Assembly (NCBI GenBank): GCA_900319245.1
Contig: ONNQ01000016.1
Location: forward strand, 19,334 to 83,333
Reading direction: 5' to 3'
Length of the DNA: 64,000 bases
DNA from: an uncultured Lachnospiraceae bacterium
GTDB taxonomy: Bacteria; Bacillota; Clostridia; Lachnospirales; Lachnospiraceae
Translations under genes and position numbers: made by a program
Part shown: positions 17,619 through 26,423 of the stretch, one piece after another
How positions within the stretch are numbered: the stretch's first letter is position 1
Layout: each line of letters opens with the position of its first letter
Notes under the pieces: model-generated
The model's database searches: none
Told to the model about the DNA's origin: nothing
The model's input: only the letters and a program-made list of their open reading frames with translations

Positions 17619-18605
17619 TCATTGTTCGCCGGGCGCCTTCATATGCGGTGCCTCGCCTTCTTTGACATGCACATGGGTGAACAGGTGGTCCTGGCAGTAC
17701 TCCATGCCGCCCTCACACTTGGAGCAATAGCGGAACTCCAGATCCGGATTGTCGAGATTGGTTCTGCCGCAGATCGCGCAGCGGTGTACAATTCGTCCGT
17801 TTGCAGAGCGGGTCCGCCTTGCCGCGCCTGCCCCCGCGTTCGCGCGCTGACCGCCGCCGGCAGCGCCTCTTCTGTTTCCGAAGGGATTCCCTCCCTTCCC
17901 CTGGAACCCTTCTAACATACGGGAAAAGCCGGTTCCGAGACTGCTTCTTCTTCGCACCGGTCCCTTAAAGCGCCAGTACAAGAGCCCGATGTTGGCAAAG
18001 GTCGCAAGAATGGCGAACCTTGTGGCGGACGACGCGCCAATAAACTCATAGAGCAGGTACGCGACGTCCAGAAGTCCCAGCCATTTGACCTTCATCGGGA
18101 TGATGAAGAACATCAAAACGACCGCGTCCGGGAAGGTCAGCGCATAGGCGAAGAAAATGCCCATGTTGATGTAGTACGTGGAAAACGCCATGGAATAATA
18201 GCCAAAATACTGCGCCGCCCCGACGGATGAGATCATCGATCCCGCCGTCAGATAGGAGAATCCCATCCAGACAAATGACGCTGCGACCGTCAGAAGAATT
18301 CCGGTAAAGATAAACACATTGTAGCGCCAGGTGCCCCACACACGCTCCAGTGACGTTCCTATGCTATAATAAAAGAACATCATGACCGCGACAAAGAACA
18401 GATTGCTTGTGCTTGGCGGGATCAAAAGCCAGGAGAAAATCCGCCAGATCTGGCCATGCACGATCGCATACGGGTTGAGCGTCATATAAAAAATGATCTG
18501 GGAGTTCAAATAGTACAGTGCGTACCCCGCCAGATATAAAATGATCAGTTTCAGCGAGAGGTCCCGCACTGCGTATTTGCCAAATTTTCTCTCAAACTCA
18601 CTCAT
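17619..18605 (-). CDS. Rhomboid-like multi-pass membrane protein with C-terminal zinc ribbon
   Basis: The 328-residue protein has about six hydrophobic segments in residues 15-215, with the W-R near EIWR-type motif (HGQIWRIFSWLLIPP) and GTSLERVWGTWRYNVF seen in rhomboid/derlin-fold proteins. The GxSG serine and the catalytic histidine of active rhomboids are not seen, so it is probably a pseudoprotease. After a Gly/Arg-rich linker, residues 270-310 hold a zinc ribbon: CAICG, then YCSKCEGG and YCQDHLFTHVH. It is first in an operon with the sigma-like gene (36-bp gap). A membrane-to-RNAP signalling link is only an inference. Confidence 0.75.
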   Translation of the reverse strand: MSEFERKFGKYAVRDLSLKLIILYLAGYALYYLNSQIIFYMTLNPYAIVHGQIWRIFSWLLIPPSTSNLFFVAVMMFFYYSIGTSLERVWGTWRYNVFIFTGILLTVAASFVWMGFSYLTAGSMISSVGAAQYFGYYSMAFSTYYINMGIFFAYALTFPDAVVLMFFIIPMKVKWLGLLDVAYLLYEFIGASSATRFAILATFANIGLLYWRFKGPVRRRSSLGTGFSRMLEGFQGKGGNPFGNRRGAAGGGQRANAGAGAARRTRSANGRIVHRCAICGRTNLDNPDLEFRYCSKCEGGMEYCQDHLFTHVHVKEGEAPHMKAPGEQ

Positions 18606-18639
18606 ATTCTATCCACCTTGCGTAAGAACTTTTGAAAGC

Positions 18640-18668
18640 ATTTTATCATCGCTCTTTTGCTCTGTAAA
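18640..18668 (-). promoter_or_regulatory. Probable promoter of the rhomboid-like operon
   Basis: On the minus strand TTTACA (18663-18668) and TAAAAT (18640-18645) are spaced by 17 bp, 35 bp upstream of the start codon. It is back to back with the activase promoter. Confidence 0.6.
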
Positions 18669-18703
18669 CTGACATCTATTTGATTTTGCGCAATTAAATA
18701 CCG

Positions 18704-18732
18704 TTGCATTTTTGAATTAGCTGACTTATACT
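18704..18732 (+). promoter_or_regulatory. Promoter of the giant dehydratase activase gene
   Basis: TTGCAT (18704-18709) and TATACT (18727-18732) are separated by 17 bp. The start codon lies about 50 nt downstream of the predicted transcription start. Confidence 0.7.
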
Positions 18733-18789
18733 GTTTTTTACATGTAAAGAGTTGAGTATTTTCTTTATTTTTATAGTAGGAGATTTTTT

Positions 18790-21700
18790 GTGATTGCTAA
18801 GGATTACACTTTAGGAATTGATATCGGATCCACGACTGTAAAGATTGCGATCCTTGATCCGGATCACCAGCTGCTGTTTGCAGACTACAGGCGCCATCAC
18901 GCCGATATCCGCGGAACATTATACGAACTGCTCTCTGAAGCCATGGAGCAGCTTGGCGACCACACCATTCATCCCGTCATCACCGGATCCGGCGGACTGA
19001 CCCTGGCCAACTACCTGAAGGTTCCCTTCGTCCAGGAAGTCGTCTCCGTCTCCACGGCGCTGGAAGAGATTGCCCCCAAGACGGACGTCGCGATCGAACT
19101 GGGCGGTGAGGATGCCAAGATCATCTATTTTGAAAACGGAAATGTCGAGCAGCGAATGAACGGCATCTGTGCCGGCGGTACAGGGTCCTTTATCGACCAG
19201 ATGGCTTCCCTTCTGCAGACCGATGCGGCAGGACTGAACGAATATGCCAGGGATTACACGTCCCTTTATACCATTGCGGCCCGGTGCGGCGTTTTTGCCA
19301 AATCCGACATCCAGCCGCTCATCAATGAAGGCGCCACCAAGGAAGACCTTGCCGCGTCTATCTTCCAGGCCGTCGTCAATCAGACCATCAGCGGCCTTGC
19401 CTGCGGCAAGCCCATCCGCGGCCACGTCGCGTTTCTGGGTGGCCCCTTACATTTCCTCACAGAGCTCAAGGAGGCCTTCATCCGCACGCTGCGGCTCGAT
19501 GAGGAGCACACGATCGAAGTGGAGAACTCCCACCTCTTTGCCGCCATGGGAAGCGCCATGAACGCCAAGGAGGACAATTTCCTTCTGCTCTCCGAAATGA
19601 AAGAGCGCCTGTCCGGCGAGATCCACATGGAATTCGAGATCGGACGCATGGATCCTCTCTTTGAGAGCCAGGAGGAATACGACGCGTTTACAGAGCGCCA
19701 CAGTAAGGCCTGTGTCGTCAAGGGCAATCTGTCTGACTATCACGGCAATTGCTATCTGGGCATCGACGCCGGCTCGACAACGACCAAGCTTGCGCTGGTC
19801 GGTGAAGACGGCTCTCTTCTGTATTCTTTCTATAGTAATAACGAGGGAAGTCCTATTAAGACGTCCATTCGCTCCATCAAAGAGATCAAGAAGCTCCTTC
19901 CCAAGGACGCGCGCATCGCGCGCAGCTGCTCCACAGGTTACGGCGAAGCCCTGCTCAAGGCGGCCTTCCTTTTAGATGAGGGCGAAGTCGAGACCATCGC
20001 CCACTACTATGCGGCAGCCTTCTTTAACCCCGACGTGGACTGCATTCTCGACATCGGCGGACAGGACATGAAGTGCATCCGCATCAAGAACCACGCTGTG
20101 GACAACGTGCTTCTCAACGAGGCCTGTTCCTCCGGCTGCGGCTCCTTCATCGAGACCTTTGCCAAATCGCTGGACTATAGCGTGCAGGATTTTGCCAAGG
20201 CGGCGCTGTTTGCCAAGCATCCCATTGATCTGGGCACCCGCTGCACGGTCTTTATGAATTCCCGCGTCAAGCAGGCCCAGAAGGAAGGTGCGGAAGTCTC
20301 CGACATCTCGGCGGGTCTTGCCTATTCCGTCGTCAAGAACGCGCTGTTCAAGGTCATCAAGGTCTCCGACGCTTCCCAGCTCGGCCGCAATATCGTCGTG
20401 CAGGGCGGCACTTTCTACAATGACGCGGTCCTTCGAAGCCTTGAGGTGATTTCCGACGGGCAGGTCATCCGCCCCGATATCGCCGGCATTATGGGTGCCT
20501 TCGGCGCGGCCCTGATCGCAAGAGAACGCTATGACGGAGAGACGCCTTCCACCATGCTCTCTTTTGACGAAATCGAGAATCTCACTTTTGAGACCTCGAT
20601 CCGCAACTGCGGAAAGTGCAACAACAACTGCCGCCTGACTGTCAACCACTTCAGCGGCGGACGTGAATATATCTCCGGCAACCGCTGCGAGCGCGGCCTT
20701 GGCCAGGAGATCAAGAAGAACAATATTCCCAACCTCTACAAGTACAAACTGCGGAGGATCTTCGCCTACAAACCTCTCTCCAAGGAGGAGGCCTTCCGTG
20801 GAACTGTTGGAATTCCGCGCGTGCTCAACATCTATGAGAACTTCCCCTTCTGGGCGACCTTCTTCAGAAAGCTGGGCTATCGCGTCGTAATTTCCCCGCT
20901 CTCCACGCACAAGGTATATGAAATGGGCATCGAGTCGATTCCCAGTGAATCGGCCTGCTACCCTGCCAAAATCGCGCACGGTCATATTATGTGGCTGATC
21001 CAGAAGGGCGTGGATTTCATCTTCTATCCCTCTCTCTTCTATGAGCGCGCGGAATTTGACAAGGCGGACAACCACTACAACTGCCCGATCGTCACCTCCT
21101 ATCCGGAGAATATCCGCAACAACGTGGAGGAGATCGGACGCGGCGAAGTGGATTTCCGCAATCCCTTCATGGCCTTTACCAACATCGGAACCGTGAGTGC
21201 GGCACTGAAAAAGGAATTCTCCAATATTCCCGAAAAGGAAGTCGAGGAAGCCGCGTATGAGGCATGGACGGAGCTCATGAACTGCCGCCGCGATATCCAG
21301 AAAAAGGGTGAAGAGGTGTTGAAGTTCATGGAGGAGAACCATGTCAAGGGCATCGTCCTGGCCGGACGTCCCTACCATGTGGACCCCGAGATCAACCACG
21401 GTATCCCGGAGATGATCAACTCCTATGGAATTGCTGTCCTCTCTGAGGACTCCATCTCCCATCTGCAGGATCCGGAGCGCCCCATCGTCGTTCTGGACCA
21501 GTGGATGTACCACTCCAGACTATATGCGGCCGCCAGCTATGTGCGGACCAGAGATGATCTGGATCTGATCCAGCTCAATTCCTTTGGCTGCGGCATTGAC
21601 GCGGTCACGACCGACCAGGTAGACGACATCTTGTCAGGCTCTGACAAGATCTATACCTGCCTCAAGATCGATGAGGTCAACAACCTGGGCAGCGCCCGCA

Positions 21701-23136
21701 TCCGCGTGCGTTCCCTGATCGCAGCCATCCGTATCCGCGACACCAAGAAAACCAAGCGCAAATACCACGATACGACCATCAAAAAGGTTCCGTTCACCGA
21801 GGAGATGCGCAAGAACTATACGATCCTGTGCCCGCAGATGTCGCCGATCCACTTTGACCTGCTTGAGCCTGCGATGCGCTCCTGCGGCTACAATCTGGTG
21901 GTTCTGCCCAACGATAACCGCAGAGCTGTCGATTTTGGCCTCAAGTACGTCAACAACGACGCCTGCTATCCGTCCCTCTTTGTAGTCGGACAGATCATGG
22001 AGGCGCTCAATTCGGGCAAATATGACCTGAACAGAACGGCTGTCATCATGTCGCAGACAGGCGGCGGCTGCCGTGCCTCCAACTACGTAGGCTTCATCCG
22101 CCGTGCACTTCGCAAAGCGGGTATGGAGCAGATCCCGGTCATCAGTGCCAACCTGTCCGGTCTCGAGGAGAACCCCGGCTTTAAGCTGGACCTCAAGATG
22201 CTAAGCCGCGCCGCATGTGCCATCGTGTTCGGCGACGTCATGATGCGCTGCGTCTACCGCATGCGCCCCTACGAGCTCCGCGAAGGCAGCGTCGAGGCCT
22301 GCCACCAGAAATGGCTGCGCAAGTGCTCCGAATTTCTGACAACAACGTCCGGCATCAACCTGCCCAAAGTGCACAAGATCGCCTTCGATATGATCAAGGA
22401 CTTCGATTCGATCCCGATCCGCGAGGAGAGAAAGCCCCGTGTCGGCATCGTCGGCGAGATCCTGGTCAAGTATGCGCCTGCCGCCAATAACCACCTCGTG
22501 GATCTTTTGGAGCAGGAAGGCGCAGAAGCCAATGTGCCGGACCTGATGGGCTTTATGCTGTACTGCTTCTACAACCAGGTCTACAAGGCAGAAAACCTTG
22601 GCACCAGCAAACGGACCGCCATGTTATGCAACATGGGTATCCGGGCCATAGAGGCCTTCCTCGGCCCCATCAACAGGGCTTACAAGAAGAGCCGCCATTT
22701 CGATCCGCCGGCAAGCATCTACCAGCTGGTCAAGTACGCGGAACCGATCGTCAGCATCGGCAACGAGACCGGCGAGGGTTGGTTCCTAACCGGTGAAATG
22801 ATCGAACTGATCCACAGCGGTGTAGAGAACATTGTATGTATTCAGCCCTTTGGCTGTCTTCCCAACCACGTTGTAGGAAAGGGTGTCATCAAACACATCC
22901 GCAGCCTTTACCCTATGGCCAACATCGCTGCGATCGACTACGATCCCGGCGCCAGTGAAGTCAACCAGCTCAACCGCATCAAGCTCATGCTGGCCACAGC
23001 CGGCAAAAACGCGGCCAAAAAGGAAGAAGGGCAGACGAACGGAGCCGGGACGCAAGCCAGCGGAAACGGCAAAGGAAAGCGTTTCTCCTTCCGAAAGAGA
23101 GCCGGAAAAGGCAGAGGCCTGGCCCTATTCAAATAA
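18790..23136 (+). CDS. Giant 2-hydroxyacyl-CoA dehydratase activase-type protein (two BadF/HgdC ATPase domains, DUF2229, dehydratase-like C-terminus)
   Basis: This 1448-residue protein starts with GTG after AGGAGA. Two ASKHA ATPase domains of the BadF/BcrA/HgdC type lie at about 5-255 (GIDIGSTTVK) and 320-585 (GIDAGSTTTK). Each keeps the Cys pair that would bridge a dimer 4Fe-4S cluster (GICAGGTGSF and AARCGVF; EACSSGCGSF and GTRCTVF). A Cys-rich patch follows (RNCGKCNNNCRLTV, GNRCERGLG). Next is DUF2229 (VLNIYENFPFWATFFRKLGY..PSESACYPAK) and a HgdB-like C-terminal half. HgdC-type activators inject one electron with ATP into dehydratases. Long single-chain homologues are common in clostridia but their substrate is, to my knowledge, unknown. 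The last 50 residues are low-complexity and basic. Confidence 0.9.
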   Translation: MIAKDYTLGIDIGSTTVKIAILDPDHQLLFADYRRHHADIRGTLYELLSEAMEQLGDHTIHPVITGSGGLTLANYLKVPFVQEVVSVSTALEEIAPKTDVAIELGGEDAKIIYFENGNVEQRMNGICAGGTGSFIDQMASLLQTDAAGLNEYARDYTSLYTIAARCGVFAKSDIQPLINEGATKEDLAASIFQAVVNQTISGLACGKPIRGHVAFLGGPLHFLTELKEAFIRTLRLDEEHTIEVENSHLFAAMGSAMNAKEDNFLLLSEMKERLSGEIHMEFEIGRMDPLFESQEEYDAFTERHSKACVVKGNLSDYHGNCYLGIDAGSTTTKLALVGEDGSLLYSFYSNNEGSPIKTSIRSIKEIKKLLPKDARIARSCSTGYGEALLKAAFLLDEGEVETIAHYYAAAFFNPDVDCILDIGGQDMKCIRIKNHAVDNVLLNEACSSGCGSFIETFAKSLDYSVQDFAKAALFAKHPIDLGTRCTVFMNSRVKQAQKEGAEVSDISAGLAYSVVKNALFKVIKVSDASQLGRNIVVQGGTFYNDAVLRSLEVISDGQVIRPDIAGIMGAFGAALIARERYDGETPSTMLSFDEIENLTFETSIRNCGKCNNNCRLTVNHFSGGREYISGNRCERGLGQEIKKNNIPNLYKYKLRRIFAYKPLSKEEAFRGTVGIPRVLNIYENFPFWATFFRKLGYRVVISPLSTHKVYEMGIESIPSESACYPAKIAHGHIMWLIQKGVDFIFYPSLFYERAEFDKADNHYNCPIVTSYPENIRNNVEEIGRGEVDFRNPFMAFTNIGTVSAALKKEFSNIPEKEVEEAAYEAWTELMNCRRDIQKKGEEVLKFMEENHVKGIVLAGRPYHVDPEINHGIPEMINSYGIAVLSEDSISHLQDPERPIVVLDQWMYHSRLYAAASYVRTRDDLDLIQLNSFGCGIDAVTTDQVDDILSGSDKIYTCLKIDEVNNLGSARIRVRSLIAAIRIRDTKKTKRKYHDTTIKKVPFTEEMRKNYTILCPQMSPIHFDLLEPAMRSCGYNLVVLPNDNRRAVDFGLKYVNNDACYPSLFVVGQIMEALNSGKYDLNRTAVIMSQTGGGCRASNYVGFIRRALRKAGMEQIPVISANLSGLEENPGFKLDLKMLSRAACAIVFGDVMMRCVYRMRPYELREGSVEACHQKWLRKCSEFLTTTSGINLPKVHKIAFDMIKDFDSIPIREERKPRVGIVGEILVKYAPAANNHLVDLLEQEGAEANVPDLMGFMLYCFYNQVYKAENLGTSKRTAMLCNMGIRAIEAFLGPINRAYKKSRHFDPPASIYQLVKYAEPIVSIGNETGEGWFLTGEMIELIHSGVENIVCIQPFGCLPNHVVGKGVIKHIRSLYPMANIAAIDYDPGASEVNQLNRIKLMLATAGKNAAKKEEGQTNGAGTQASGNGKGKRFSFRKRAGKGRGLALFK

Positions 23137-23156
23137 TGTTTACTTAACGCAATATC

Positions 23157-23183
23157 AAAGCCCCGGAGTTTCTCCGGGGCTTT
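23157..23183 (+). terminator. Terminator of the activase gene
   Basis: AAAGCCCCGGAG / CTCCGGGGCTTT forms a 12-bp stem with a 3-nt loop followed by CTTTATAT. It lies 20 bp after the stop codon. Confidence 0.85.
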
Positions 23184-23269
23184 CTTTATATATGGTGATT
23201 CATGTAAAGCTACTCATGAATACGATTCATACAAAGCAACCATTCGTCAATCAAATGGCGATCTTACGG

Positions 23270-23897
23270 CAATAAGAAAGGGTACTGATCTTCTTTACGA
23301 CCGGTACCCTTTCTTAATGTGCTTTGTCCAATGGCTTGCTCCTCCTTTGCACTTTCTTTATGATCCTTTCTTCGTTCCACCCTTTCTCTTTTTGTACTGA
23401 TTGTACTGCGATGTTCATGGCTGATTTCCTGCATCATCGAGTGTCGACCCTCATGTAGATGCTTTCTTGTTTTCTTCATCCATTCTCTTGAAAAATGATT
23501 CCTATTAGAACTTACCCTGAATCTCTCTTCTGATCTACTATTTGATTGGTGCGATGATCTGAAATATAAGATTAGATCTATATATTTCTCATCCTGTACC
23601 TTTCCGGTTTCCGATCAGGTTTAAAGTTTGGGTTTTCATCTTCCTGGAATAATTGATTCGCTTTCCATTTTCATGATTCCGGTTGACATCGGATCCATTA
23701 CTGTGGCTGCTATCAAAAGAATTTCTTAAGAATAAAGAAATATCTGCTCTGATGAAATTGCACCGCGCTCTTCGTGTACTTGAATTCGGATATTTGTGAG
23801 CTTACCGAGTTACCAAATATAGGCTCTCCAGTGGAATTTACCAGTGGAGTGGTTCGTCCTTCCTTTCTTCCTCCTCGGCGAAGGAGTTTTTCTTTGT
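23270..23897 (-). ncRNA. Candidate large structured non-coding RNA (about 620 nt) with its own promoter and terminator
   Basis: A strong minus-strand promoter (23904-23932) fires into 620 bp that hold no convincing gene and end at a hairpin (23274-23315). The stretch is AT-rich and purine-rich on the minus strand. Many perfect local stems are present: 23871-23886; 23826-23849 (8 bp around one mismatch); 23790-23820 (7 bp); 23721-23741 (7 bp); 23561-23588 (12 bp, one bulge, 3-nt loop); 23497-23523; 23431-23462. A weak open frame (23264-23479) is Lys/Arg/His/Ser-rich, has no good binding site and runs into the terminator, so I doubt it. Size and setting recall ornate large RNAs such as ROOL, but I cannot identify the family. 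A decayed gene is the alternative. Confidence 0.5.
23274..23315 (-). terminator. Hairpin ending the candidate ncRNA
   Basis: AAGAAAGGGTAC (23274-23285) pairs perfectly with GTACCCTTTCTT (23304-23315) across an 18-nt loop. On the minus strand the 3' arm is pyrimidine-rich and followed by ATTG. Confidence 0.6.
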
Positions 23898-23903
23898 GAG
23901 TTT

Positions 23904-23932
23904 ATTGTACTAATTTAAGTACAATTTGTCAA
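23904..23932 (-). promoter_or_regulatory. Strong promoter with embedded palindromic operator, driving the candidate ncRNA
   Basis: On the minus strand TTGACA (23927-23932) and TACAAT (23904-23909) are spaced by exactly 17 bp. A perfect palindrome TTGTACT-N6-AGTACAA (23905-23924) fills the spacer and overlaps the -10, the expected position for a repressor. The half-site TTGTACT recurs twice inside the transcribed stretch (around 23392-23407). Confidence 0.75.
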
Positions 23933-23998
23933 CAACTCATTTTATTCTTTTATAATTATCTGATTTTTCTGACGATTAGCACTATTTTGACACAAAAA

Positions 23999-24022
23999 GG
24001 GCCGCCGTTGTCACGGCAGCCC
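23999..24022 (-). terminator. Terminator of glyA
   Basis: GGGC..GCCGT / ACGGC..GCCC forms a strong stem with a 4-nt loop; on the minus strand TTTTTGTG follows. It insulates glyA from the ncRNA locus. Confidence 0.8.
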
Positions 24023-24042
24023 CTGCAATCATATGGTCCTCT

Positions 24043-25281
24043 TTAGTTAAGCGGATACTTGTCGGTAATTGTCTTGATGATGGCCCTGGCCTCCTCAATG
24101 CCCGCCTCTCTCTTTTTGATGACGATGGAGATGGCCTCTGCCACGCGGTCAAAATCTTCCGTATTCAGGCCGCGCGTGGTCGCCGCCGGCGTTCCCAGGC
24201 GGATGCCGCTGGTCACGAACGGTGATCGCTGCTCGTTGGGAATGGTGTTCTTGTTGGCTGTGATGCAAGCCTCGTCCAGCCACTTCTCCACTTCCTTGCC
24301 AGTCAGGTCATAACGGGTCAGATCGACCAGCATCAGGTGGTTGTCTGTGCCGCCGGACACGATATCGATGTCTCTCGCCTGCAGGCCGCTGCAGAGCGCC
24401 TTCGCGTTGTCGATGACGTTCTGCGCATAGACCTTGAAGGAGGGATCCAGTGCTTCCTTGAAGCAGACAGCCTTGGCTGCGATCACATGCTCAAGAGGAC
24501 CGCCCTGGATGCCGGGGAATACAGCCTTGTTGAAGTTGTACTTCTTAGCCGCTTCCGCATTGGCGAGGATCAGGCCGCCTCTGGGACCTCTGAGGGTCTT
24601 GTGGGTCGTCGTCGTAACAACGTCCGCATAGGGGAAGGGACTGGGATGAAGGCCTGCTGCCACAAGTCCCGCGATGTGCGCGATATCGGCCATCAGGACT
24701 GCGCCGCATGCATCCGCCGCTTCTCTGAACTTTGCAAAATCAATGGTTCTTCCATAGGCAGACGCGCCTGCGATGATCAGCTTGGGCTTATGCTCAATCG
24801 CGATCTTCTTGAGCTCATCATAATCGATAAAACCGTTCTCATCGACGCCATAGGGAACAATGTTAAAGTAAGAGCCGGAGATATTGGCCGCGCTTCCGTG
24901 GGTCAGATGGCCGCCCTGGTTGAGGTTCATGCCCATCATGGTATCGCCGGGCTTCAGAATCGCGAACTCCACAGCAAGGTTCGCCTGTGCGCCGGAGTGG
25001 GGCTGCACGTTTGCGTACTCACAGCCAAAGAGCTTCTTCGCTCTCTCGATGGCCAACGTCTCAATTTCATCGATGACAGCACATCCGCCATAATACCGTT
25101 TTCCGGAGTATCCTTCGGCATATTTATTGGTCAGGGGGCTTCCCATAGCCGCCATAACAGCTTTGCTGGTCCAGTTCTCAGAGGCGATCAGTTCAATGTG
25201 ATCGTTCTGCCTCTGCACTTCTTTTTCAATGGCAGCCGCAATTTCCGGGTCGGTCAATCTAACTTCTTCGATCGAATACAT
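24043..25281 (-). CDS. glyA: Serine hydroxymethyltransferase
   Basis: The 412-residue PLP enzyme interconverts serine and glycine and loads tetrahydrofolate with a one-carbon unit. Signatures include [34 protein letters not shown], the substrate loop [14 protein letters not shown] and the PLP-lysine motif [15 protein letters not shown]. The start at 25281 has AGGAGG 7 bp upstream. The longer open frame upstream crosses the promoter and is not coding. Confidence 0.97.
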   Translation of the reverse strand: MYSIEEVRLTDPEIAAAIEKEVQRQNDHIELIASENWTSKAVMAAMGSPLTNKYAEGYSGKRYYGGCAVIDEIETLAIERAKKLFGCEYANVQPHSGAQANLAVEFAILKPGDTMMGMNLNQGGHLTHGSAANISGSYFNIVPYGVDENGFIDYDELKKIAIEHKPKLIIAGASAYGRTIDFAKFREAADACGAVLMADIAHIAGLVAAGLHPSPFPYADVVTTTTHKTLRGPRGGLILANAEAAKKYNFNKAVFPGIQGGPLEHVIAAKAVCFKEALDPSFKVYAQNVIDNAKALCSGLQARDIDIVSGGTDNHLMLVDLTRYDLTGKEVEKWLDEACITANKNTIPNEQRSPFVTSGIRLGTPAATTRGLNTEDFDRVAEAISIVIKKREAGIEEARAIIKTITDKYPLN

Positions 25282-25346
25282 GTAATTCCTCCTGTCATGC
25301 TTTTGTGGGGCGGACATTCGTCTTTTTTTAGAAGTCGCCAATCGTA

Positions 25347-25375
25347 AGTATAACAAGGTCATAAACGCTCTGCAA
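25347..25375 (-). promoter_or_regulatory. glyA promoter
   Basis: On the minus strand TTGCAG (25370-25375) and TATACT (25347-25352) are 17 bp apart, leaving a leader of about 60 nt. The leader is too short for a glycine or THF riboswitch and shows none of their motifs. Confidence 0.65.
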
Positions 25376-25561
25376 GAGAATCTTCCACTAAAACCGATGG
25401 CTAAGCCGGCGTCTTCGTTGTTCATTCTGCTTCTTTTTGCGTGCAGCACTTGCATTTGGGGCTGATTCGATGTAGAATTCGCACGATGGTTAAGGTTTTT
25501 GAACAACATCTTTCAAATCCAGATTTTAAAAAATGTATTTTATCCAAATAGAGGAGATTCT

Positions 25562-26326
25562 ATGACAAAGAATCGGTTTTCTTATGCCGAACGCCCACTT
25601 GGATCTCTCGTCACAAAGCGCCTGTCGCCTCCGCTCCAACGCAAAGCAAGGCTGGCGGTCCCCATGGCGCTCTACATGCTCTTCTATCTGACCTCTTTTA
25701 TGGTCATAGAGAGCTGGAACAGATTGCATTACACAGTGATTCACACAGTGGTGGATGATATGATTCCTTTTTGTGAGTTATTCATCATTCCCTATCTGCT
25801 GTGGTTTCTCTATGTAAGCGTTTTCACGCTCTGCATGCTGTTTACGGACGAAAAGAGTTACCACGAGATCTGTACGAATCTGGCGATCGGAATGACAGTA
25901 TTCATCATCGTCTCGGCGATTTTCCCCAACATCCTGTTCCTGCGGCCGCAGGTGATGCCCAGAGACAATGTGCTCACCCGCCTCTGCGCAGCCTTGTATG
26001 CAATCGATACGCCGACCAATGTGACCCCGAGCATCCACGTGTATAACTCCATTGCCGTGATGGTCGCAGCGGTCAAGACGAATGCGAGACCCTTCAGGTC
26101 CTGGTACATGAAGATCGCTATGGCACTTATGGGGCTCTCGATCATCCTGGCCACAATGTTCATCAAACAGCACTCCTTCTCCGATGTGGTCATCGCGACG
26201 GGACTTTCCCTTTGTTCCTACATTCTCGTGTACAAGCTTGGATTCGTGTTCATTCCACAGGAAGGCATTCGATTCCGCAATCGCAAGGTGAGAAGGCGCG
26301 TCCGCAAAGGGGCGCTCTCCGCGTGA
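25562..26326 (+). CDS. PAP2-family membrane phosphatase-like protein
   Basis: The 254-residue protein has about six membrane segments. It keeps the PAP2 motif pair in modified form: TPSIHVYNS (motif with H and S in place of PSGH) and KQHSFSDVVIA (H and D of motif 3). PAP2 proteins dephosphorylate lipid phosphates such as undecaprenyl-pyrophosphate or phosphatidate, or transfer inositol-phosphate. The SIH form occurs in the inositol phosphorylceramide synthase-like subgroup, so a transferase is possible. The start is set by GAGGAG before ATG 25562. It ends at a bidirectional terminator shared with the LCP gene. Confidence 0.8.
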   Translation: MTKNRFSYAERPLGSLVTKRLSPPLQRKARLAVPMALYMLFYLTSFMVIESWNRLHYTVIHTVVDDMIPFCELFIIPYLLWFLYVSVFTLCMLFTDEKSYHEICTNLAIGMTVFIIVSAIFPNILFLRPQVMPRDNVLTRLCAALYAIDTPTNVTPSIHVYNSIAVMVAAVKTNARPFRSWYMKIAMALMGLSIILATMFIKQHSFSDVVIATGLSLCSYILVYKLGFVFIPQEGIRFRNRKVRRRVRKGALSA

Positions 26327-26367
26327 CCACTTTGATGGTTGTCAAAGCATTGCAGATATGAATTAAA

Positions 26368-26401
26368 AAATCCCGCATGACGTTGCTGTCATGCGGGATT
26401 T
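26368..26401. terminator. Bidirectional terminator between the PAP2 and LCP genes
   Basis: AAATCCCGCATGAC pairs perfectly with GTCATGCGGGATTT around a 6-nt loop. T-runs flank it on both strands, serving the converging genes on either side. Confidence 0.9.
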
Positions 26402-26423
26402 TTATAATTCTATTCTTTTCTGC

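Noticed and set aside
23264-23479. 71-codon minus-strand frame in the candidate ncRNA
   Set aside because: It lacks a convincing ribosome binding site, is low-complexity and basic, and its end runs through the terminator hairpin. I keep it only as an alternative reading.
23270-23897. RNase P RNA, tmRNA or 6S RNA as identity of the structured transcript
   Set aside because: The conserved RNase P and tmRNA sequence blocks are not present, and the length is far above 6S RNA.
25282-25346. Glycine or tetrahydrofolate riboswitch upstream of glyA
   Set aside because: The leader from the predicted start is only about 60 nt and has none of the aptamer motifs.
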